From NCBI GenBank assembly GCA_937897215.1, contig CALCBQ010000071.1, positions 1-8,873 on the forward strand: a stretch of 8,873 nt of DNA. The letters are read 5' to 3'. The DNA comes from an uncultured Clostridia bacterium. GTDB lineage: Bacteria; Bacillota; Clostridia; Oscillospirales; Acutalibacteraceae. The first letter of the stretch is position 1. The number at the start of each line of letters is the position of its first letter. A program made the position numbers and the translations under genes. Under the pieces are notes generated by a model. The model searched no databases and had not been told where the DNA came from. It worked only from the letters and a program-made list of their open reading frames with translations. Of this stretch, positions 4,884 through 8,873 are shown piece by piece.

Positions 4884-7022
4884 TTAAAGTTTGATAATCA
4901 AAATACCAGCGATTATTGCTGCAATTACAAAGAGAATAACCCATGGTGTTGCACCTATACTAAATTCAGGAGTACCGCTTAACACAAAACCTGTGCTCTG
5001 TGCAGGTGCTCTGTTAATACTTGAAGAACCACTGTTGCCTAAATTTGTGTTAGGAGTTGATGGTGCTTCAGGTGCTGGTGTTTCCGGAGCCGGTGTTTCA
5101 GGAGTTGGTGTTTCTGGTGTAGGTTCTACAGGTGTAGGTGTTTCGCCACCGCCACCAAGAAGTCCGCCGAGGAGACCGCCAAGTGAGCCGAGAATGCCTG
5201 TAATACCGCTGATATCAAATGAGCCGAGAAGACCAAGAATACTATCAAGGTTAATGTTACCAATAAGGTCTGTAATAGCACTTAAATCAAGGTTGCCAAG
5301 GTCAAGGTCGCCAAGTTCGCCAAGGTCAAATCCCATATCTTCAAAGCCCTTAAGAACTTGTTCAAGAGCAGATGCAAGACCTTCTAAGTCAATATCAAGA
5401 CCAGGAATTGATGGAATAGTAATTCCGCTGTTTGCATCATTTTCTGCTTTTTCTTCCCAAGTCATAAGTTCTGGGATTGATGTGTCATAATACATAAACT
5501 GAGGATAATCAGCATTTGTGTCGATTGTATATTCTTCTGTTGCTGTAAGAAGCCAAATATAGAATGCAGTTGTACCGTCATCTTCACTGTACTTGATATG
5601 ACCTAAGTTCTTGATGAACCATGTGTTGTCAGGTGCCTGACAAAGTGAAGCGTCAATAACATTATCAGGAGAGATATAGTTCTTCTCTTTATGTAATTCC
5701 TGAACATAGTTTTCGCCAAGAGTATAACCCATATCAGCTGCTCTTGCAAAACCACTTGCATTGTAAACTTCAATTACACCGTCGCTGTTCCAGTTTGCAG
5801 ATGGTGTAACAGGAGCAATATATCTGTTGTAGTTTGTAACATTAGCATAGCTGTTGATTTTAGGGTCAACTACAATTTCTTTCTGACCAAGGAAGCCTAA
5901 GTCAAGTACATATGTATAACCAACCATATCTTTTACAATATTGTCAGTATTCTTAGCTGCATAACCAACTTTATTTACAATCTGTAAAAGCTTTGAGCCT
6001 GCGTTTGCACGTTTTTCGCCAAGTGCAGCTGTGTTTTCGCCGAACATAGCATCTTTTGCAGCATCAAAACTGTAACCTGGTACAAGGCACCAGAATGATG
6101 GCATATATGCAAATACAGGAACAAAAATTCTATCATAAACTGCCTGTTTTGTAGCAGGGTCGCTCATAATATCATTAGCCATTGAAGCCAACTGTTCAAA
6201 TACAGGAATGAAAGAAACAAGTTCGCCTAATTCAGGGTTACTTAAAATTTCTTGCGCAAGAAGGAATGCAAGTGCATCGCCATCAATCTGAACATTACCT
6301 GTGAAAAGTTGACCAAGCATTTCAAGACCGTTGAATGCAGAGTTTGCCATTACAAGATTTTCAATATCGCCGTAACCGTATGTGTTAAGGTACAAACTTA
6401 CAATTGCACCGCCCATACTTTCGGCGTTGATTGAAACTTTCTTATGACCTGACTGGTCTATTACATCGTCAATGAAAGCCTGAAGGTCTGCAACTATTTC
6501 AGTTGGGTCCCCTGTCCAGTCATATGTAAAGAAATACACATGATTATTGCCGAGTTCATCATAAAGAGCTTTTGAAAGTTTGCCTTCTTCTGTTAACTCG
6601 CCGTCAAAAACCATATACTGTTCAACAGGACGACTGTCGCATTTAACAACTACAGGAACAGGATTTCCGTTTTCATCCACAGCAGTACGATTAGCGTTGT
6701 TGTCATACATAACAGGTGCAAAAATTGTTTTTACTGCAGTTTCTACCGCACCGACAAACAACTCTGTGTTTGATGTGTCTAAAAGGAATTGTGCAAGTTG
6801 TGGCATAACAGGTAAAATACCATTGACAATATTGTCAGTTGAGAAAATCTCATTACCCTCTGCTACTTCGCCTGCATAGAGTGTTTCACCGATTCCGCGC
6901 ACCTGAATTACAGGAGCATGGCCACAATTACAAGTTGTACCCGCTGCAAATGCAGGTAAAACCATGATTGAAGTCAACGCAATTGCGAGGATTAAGCTTA
7001 ACGCGATTTTGATTTTTTTCAT
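4884..7022 (-). CDS. Secreted, C-terminally membrane-anchored alpha/beta-hydrolase (lipase/esterase/acyltransferase-like)
   Basis: This 712-residue protein starts with a clear signal peptide (MKKIKIALSLILAIALTSIMVLPAFAAG, cleavage after about AFA at residue 27), so its bulk is outside the cell. The hydrolase region spans roughly 30-480. It begins CGHAPVIQVRGIG (33-45), the first strand and oxyanion-hole region. The nucleophile elbow is SINAESMGGA (197-206): Ser202 in Ala-x-Ser-x-Gly, the variant also used by Bacillus lipases. Asp453 or Asp457 (SPDNVIDAS) and His475 (NLGHIKY) are candidate triad partners, as in LCAT-like enzymes. Residues 540-626 form a Leu/Gly/Asp-rich stalk with a 12-residue period, 627-657 a Pro/Thr/Glu linker, and 692-711 a hydrophobic helix ending in IIKL. 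There is no LPXTG. Ribosome binding site GGAGGGA (7033-7027). The gene lies 72 bases after the S1-protein gene with no hairpin between, so partial co-transcription is possible despite its own promoter. The fold assignment is fairly firm; the substrate is unknown (acyl ester or surface lipid/glycan ester). Confidence 0.8.
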   Translation of the reverse strand: MKKIKIALSLILAIALTSIMVLPAFAAGTTCNCGHAPVIQVRGIGETLYAGEVAEGNEIFSTDNIVNGILPVMPQLAQFLLDTSNTELFVGAVETAVKTIFAPVMYDNNANRTAVDENGNPVPVVVKCDSRPVEQYMVFDGELTEEGKLSKALYDELGNNHVYFFTYDWTGDPTEIVADLQAFIDDVIDQSGHKKVSINAESMGGAIVSLYLNTYGYGDIENLVMANSAFNGLEMLGQLFTGNVQIDGDALAFLLAQEILSNPELGELVSFIPVFEQLASMANDIMSDPATKQAVYDRIFVPVFAYMPSFWCLVPGYSFDAAKDAMFGENTAALGEKRANAGSKLLQIVNKVGYAAKNTDNIVKDMVGYTYVLDLGFLGQKEIVVDPKINSYANVTNYNRYIAPVTPSANWNSDGVIEVYNASGFARAADMGYTLGENYVQELHKEKNYISPDNVIDASLCQAPDNTWFIKNLGHIKYSEDDGTTAFYIWLLTATEEYTIDTNADYPQFMYYDTSIPELMTWEEKAENDANSGITIPSIPGLDIDLEGLASALEQVLKGFEDMGFDLGELGDLDLGNLDLSAITDLIGNINLDSILGLLGSFDISGITGILGSLGGLLGGLLGGGGETPTPVEPTPETPTPETPAPETPAPEAPSTPNTNLGNSGSSSINRAPAQSTGFVLSGTPEFSIGATPWVILFVIAAIIAGILIIKL
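5071..5145 (-). repeat. 15-bp tandem repeats encoding the Pro/Thr/Glu linker
   Basis: Five imperfect 15-bp units, seen on + as GGTGCTGGTGTTTCC, GGAGCCGGTGTTTCA, GGAGTTGGTGTTTCT, GGTGTAGGTTCTACA and GGTGTAGGTGTTTCG, encode ETPTP/ETPAP-type pentapeptides of the hydrolase. Such proline-rich spacers typically hold a catalytic domain away from the membrane or pass through the cell wall. The unit number could vary between strains by slippage. Confidence 0.85.
5142..5285 (-). repeat. Four 12-residue Leu/Gly repeats in the hydrolase stalk
   Basis: Residues 580-627 of the hydrolase divide into four 12-residue units: LSAITDLIGNIN, LDSILGLLGSFD, ISGITGILGSLG and the degenerate GLLGGLLGGGGE. The shared pattern is a hydrophobic start, Ile or Leu at positions 4, 7 and 8, and Gly at 9. 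A shorter-period Asp/Leu/Gly tract (LGELGDLDLGNLD, 567-579) comes just before. This could be an amphipathic or self-associating stalk. I do not recognise it as a named repeat family. Confidence 0.6.
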
Positions 7023-7055
7023 ATAATCCCTCCGTTACTATATATAACTAGGACT

Positions 7056-7084
7056 ATTCTATCATACATTTTTACTTTTTACAA
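7056..7084 (-). promoter_or_regulatory. Promoter of the secreted hydrolase gene
   Basis: Read on -, TTGTAA (7084-7079), a 17-base spacer and TAGAAT (7061-7056) are preceded by an extended -10 TGA (7064-7062). It lies in the 72-base gap after the S1-protein stop codon, about 34 bases before the hydrolase ATG. The hydrolase can therefore be expressed separately even if some transcripts read through from upstream. Confidence 0.58.
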
Positions 7085-7094
7085 CATTTTTTTA

Positions 7095-8018
7095 TTAAAA
7101 AATGCTTTCAATTGTTTTTGTTGAAATTTGTGGCGAATACCGCCAACTTTCTATGTGGTTGCCGTCATAATAATACTTCATAGGAGCGGGCTTATTGTTA
7201 TCGGGAAAACTGTCAACAATTGAGAGTTTAATTTTCATTTTTTCGGGATTTATACTCTTTATGTAAACGCTTGCCAAGTCTCCTTCACGCACATCATCTG
7301 TATATTCCGCAAGCCCTGCAAGATTAGGCGACAATTCTATGAAAACCCCATATTTTTCAATGGTCCTCACAATTCCGCCAACGGTTTGCCCTGCCTTGAA
7401 ATTCTGCGCATTTTCTTCCCAAGTACCAAGTAACTCTTTGTGAGAAAGAGTAACTCTGCCCATCTCATCAATACTTTTTACCACCGCTTTTATTGTGGTA
7501 TTCACAGAAAAGCGGACACTCGGATGAGGAATTCGTGAAACCGAGATACTGTCAATAGGTAAAAGTGCAGAAATTCCGCAACCTATATCACAAAACGAGC
7601 CGAAACTTTCATTATGAGTAACACGGGCTTCAACAATATCGCCTGGTTGCAGATTTTTTATGTAGTTTTCCATACATTCTTCCTGCACTACACGGCGACT
7701 GAGTATTGCGGTGCGCACGCCTTGTTCGTCATCCATAAAATCAATGATTTTAAAGCACACAGGTTTGTTTACGCGAGAAATAATGGCAATATCACGAACA
7801 CTTCCGTCAGAAATGCCTATTGCACATTCTTCCCGTGGGATTATGCCCTCAATTATACCTAAATCAATATGAAGATTATGTTCGTGGTCGCAAAGAACGG
7901 CTTTTGCTTCAAGTATTTTTTCGGTAAAAAAGCATTCTCGCAAGCCGTTTATGGACTCCATATACCTCTTGTTGATTTTGTTTTCAGTAATTGTCCCCTC
8001 AGGGTAGTACTTCTTCAT
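7095..8018 (-). CDS. S1 RNA-binding-domain protein (three S1-like repeats)
   Basis: This 307-residue, probably cytoplasmic protein carries tandem S1 (OB-fold) repeats, the single-stranded RNA-binding module of ribosomal protein S1. The first repeat (about 36-110: EAKAVLCDHEHNLHIDLG...EGIIPRE) is degenerate. The second (about 124-194: PGDIVEARVTHNESFGSFCDIG...GRVTLSHKE) and third (about 209-268: AGQTVGGIVRTIEKYGVFIELSP.LAGLAE) show the canonical G-x-V and FG/YGVF-x-(D/E) cores. A 38-residue tail (270-307, with KYYYDGNHIESWRYSP) is not S1-like. It is shorter than a typical Firmicutes ribosomal S1 homologue of about 380-400 residues, so I do not call it rpsA. The start is the ATG at 8018, preceded by AAAGGTGAT (8031-8023); a TTG seven codons upstream (8039) lies beyond that ribosome binding site. 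It is divergent from the DUF951-prfA pair and followed by the hydrolase without a hairpin. Role inferred: RNA binding linked to translation or RNA turnover. Confidence 0.8.
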   Translation of the reverse strand: MKKYYPEGTITENKINKRYMESINGLRECFFTEKILEAKAVLCDHEHNLHIDLGIIEGIIPREECAIGISDGSVRDIAIISRVNKPVCFKIIDFMDDEQGVRTAILSRRVVQEECMENYIKNLQPGDIVEARVTHNESFGSFCDIGCGISALLPIDSISVSRIPHPSVRFSVNTTIKAVVKSIDEMGRVTLSHKELLGTWEENAQNFKAGQTVGGIVRTIEKYGVFIELSPNLAGLAEYTDDVREGDLASVYIKSINPEKMKIKLSIVDSFPDNNKPAPMKYYYDGNHIESWRYSPQISTKTIESIF

Positions 8019-8118
8019 ATTTATCACCTTTATTTTCAAATTAATACATTGATATGATTAAAAATATGAAAAGAGAATTAAATTAAGGTATTTTATTTTT
8101 GCGTTATTTGTGATATCA

Positions 8119-8124
8119 TATAAT
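8119..8124 (+). promoter_or_regulatory. Possible -10 of the DUF951-prfA operon
   Basis: A perfect TATAAT at 8119-8124 lies 25 bases before the DUF951 start codon. The matching -35 at a 17-base spacing (TTTTTG, 8096-8101) is weak. The region between the divergent S1 and DUF951 genes (8019-8148) is otherwise very AT-rich, and I saw no hairpin or clear operator in it. Confidence 0.4.
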
Positions 8125-8148
8125 GTAATATGTTTTGAGGTAGATTTT

Positions 8149-8340
8149 ATGGACATAAGAGTTAATGATATTCTTGAAATGAAAAAACCGCATCCTTGTG
8201 GCGAAAAAAAGTTTTTAGTACTTCGTGCAGGTATGGATTTTCGTATTCGTTGTATTAAATGCGAACGCGAAGTTATGGTGCCACGCGTAAAAATTGAAAA
8301 GAATATAAAAAAAGTAATCAGGGAGAACGAAGATGTTTGA
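8149..8340 (+). CDS. DUF951-family small protein
   Basis: This 63-residue basic protein (MDIRVNDILEMKKPHPCGEKK at the start) matches the DUF951 family as I know it from Firmicutes: VND-ILEMKKPHPCG, then a basic middle with I-R-C-x-x-C, then VMVPR near the end. C17 (in HPCG), C35 and C38 (CIKC), with H15 as a possible fourth ligand, suggest a small zinc-binding or nucleic-acid-binding fold. That is inference, as the family has no established function. The start at 8149 is chosen because GAGGT (8137-8141) precedes it; a longer reading from 8110 adds 13 residues unlike the family and would place the start upstream of the TATAAT. It overlaps the prfA start by 8 bases, so the two are co-transcribed and probably translationally coupled. 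Confidence 0.85.
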   Translation: MDIRVNDILEMKKPHPCGEKKFLVLRAGMDFRIRCIKCEREVMVPRVKIEKNIKKVIRENEDV

Positions 8341-8873
8341 TAAATTATTAGGTATTGAAGCAAGATTTGAAAATGTAAACGAGCAGTTGTGCGACCCTGC
8401 TACGGTCAGCGACCAACAGCTCTATACTAAGTTAATGAAAGAGTTAAAACAGTTAACTCCTGTTGTTGAAAAATTTCGTGAATACAAGGGCTACAAAGAT
8501 ACTTTTGAAGAATCAAAAATGCTATTAGACGAAGGCGGAATGGACAAAGATTTCAAAGAAATGGTACAAGAAGAGTTTGAAACTGCAAAAGAACAACTCG
8601 AAGTTACTTGGGAAGAACTTAAAATACTTCTTCTCCCACGCGACCCTAATGATGACCGAAATGTTATTATTGAAATCCGTGGTGGTGCAGGTGGCGAAGA
8701 AGCAGCTCTTTTTGCAAACTCACTTTTCAGAATGTACACAATGTATGCTGAAGCACGCGGTTGGAAAATGGAAATACTCAGCGAAAACCCAACAGAACTT
8801 GGTGGTTATAAGGAAGTTATTTTCTCAGTTGACGGCGACGGTGCGTATTCACGCTTTAAGTTTGAAAGTGGTG
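8333..8873 (+). CDS. prfA: Peptide chain release factor 1 (RF1), N-terminal half, cut by window end
   Basis: RF1 recognises UAA and UAG stop codons on the ribosome and triggers hydrolysis of the peptidyl-tRNA. Only about 180 of roughly 355-360 residues are present. The N-terminal alpha-helical domain (MFDKLLGIEARFENVNEQL...) leads into the conserved RF core segment IEIRGGAGGEEAALFA (113-128), followed by LFRMYTMYAEARGWKMEILS and the start of the next conserved stretch (GGYKEVIFSV). The stop-codon-recognition P-x-T motif and the catalytic GGQ motif lie beyond the window. The choice of RF1 over RF2 rests on the N-terminus and the absence of an RF2-type internal frameshift, and is likely but not absolute. 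The start ATG at 8333 lies inside the DUF951 gene, 7 bases after AGGGAG (8320-8325). The reading frame is open to the window end. Confidence 0.93.
   Translation, partial: MFDKLLGIEARFENVNEQLCDPATVSDQQLYTKLMKELKQLTPVVEKFREYKGYKDTFEESKMLLDEGGMDKDFKEMVQEEFETAKEQLEVTWEELKILLLPRDPNDDRNVIIEIRGGAGGEEAALFANSLFRMYTMYAEARGWKMEILSENPTELGGYKEVIFSVDGDGAYSRFKFESG

Noticed and set aside
5071..5145. Possible CRISPR-like array
   Set aside because: The repeats are contiguous 15-bp units without spacers, and they are in frame inside a coding region.
4891..5490. 199-residue + strand ORF with Val/Gly/Ser and Pro/Arg-rich sequence
   Set aside because: It is antisense to the repeat-rich C-terminal part of the hydrolase. 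Its apparent repeats are the reverse reading of the 15-bp units, and it has no ribosome binding site or recognisable domain.
7023..7094. Terminator between the S1-protein and hydrolase genes
   Set aside because: There are A- and T-runs but no stem-loop, so no terminator can be supported and readthrough is possible.
8019..8039. TTG start for the S1-domain protein seven codons upstream
   Set aside because: The ribosome binding site AAAGGTGAT lies inside this extension and serves the ATG at 8018.
8491..8739. 82-residue minus-strand ORF
   Set aside because: It is antisense to the unambiguous prfA coding sequence, and its Ser-rich translation is typical of a shadow frame.

Overview
The window looks like part of an AT-rich Gram-positive chromosome, most likely from a gut-type Clostridia (Ruminococcaceae/Oscillospiraceae-like) bacterium. 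This rests on strong purine-rich Shine-Dalgarno sequences before nearly every gene, promoters close to the TTGACA/TATAAT consensus, a Firmicutes-type (class II) GalT, a DUF951-like protein next to prfA, and an S1-repeat protein outside ribosomal protein S1. The taxonomy is inferred from gene content only. Nothing looks like a phage, transposon, CRISPR or tRNA/rRNA locus.

Layout. Positions 1-197 hold no gene: a short GC-rich hairpin (8-26), an 11-bp imperfect inverted repeat (65-99) and a probable promoter. Positions 198-3171 (+) carry two membrane transporters. The first is a GPH/MelB-type sugar:cation symporter and the second an MFS sugar-porter-like protein. They are separated by a hairpin terminator and a very good separate promoter. 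A bidirectional terminator (3208-3237) divides them from galT (3260-4756, -), which converges on them. galT has its own promoter (4794-4821), just downstream of a strong terminator (4833-4864) that ends the leftward unit 8018-4884. That unit contains an S1-domain RNA-binding protein (7095-8018) followed by a large secreted, membrane-anchored alpha/beta-hydrolase (4884-7022), which has an internal promoter of its own. Divergent from the S1 gene, on + from 8149, lie a 63-residue DUF951-like protein and the first half of prfA (release factor 1), which overlaps it by 8 bases and runs off the window end.

How the genes may work together. The symporter, the second transporter and GalT form a plausible uptake and Leloir-pathway module for galactose or galactosides, although galK and galE are not in the window. 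The S1 protein, DUF951 and prfA are housekeeping genes linked to translation. The hydrolase is the least ordinary protein. It has a signal peptide, an Ala-x-Ser-x-Gly nucleophile elbow, a Leu/Gly-rich stalk with a 12-residue period, a Pro/Thr/Glu linker built from 15-bp repeats, and a C-terminal membrane helix in place of an LPXTG sorting signal. I did not find a clearly new multi-gene system here. The hydrolase architecture and the regulation of the transporter pair are the points most worth a second look.
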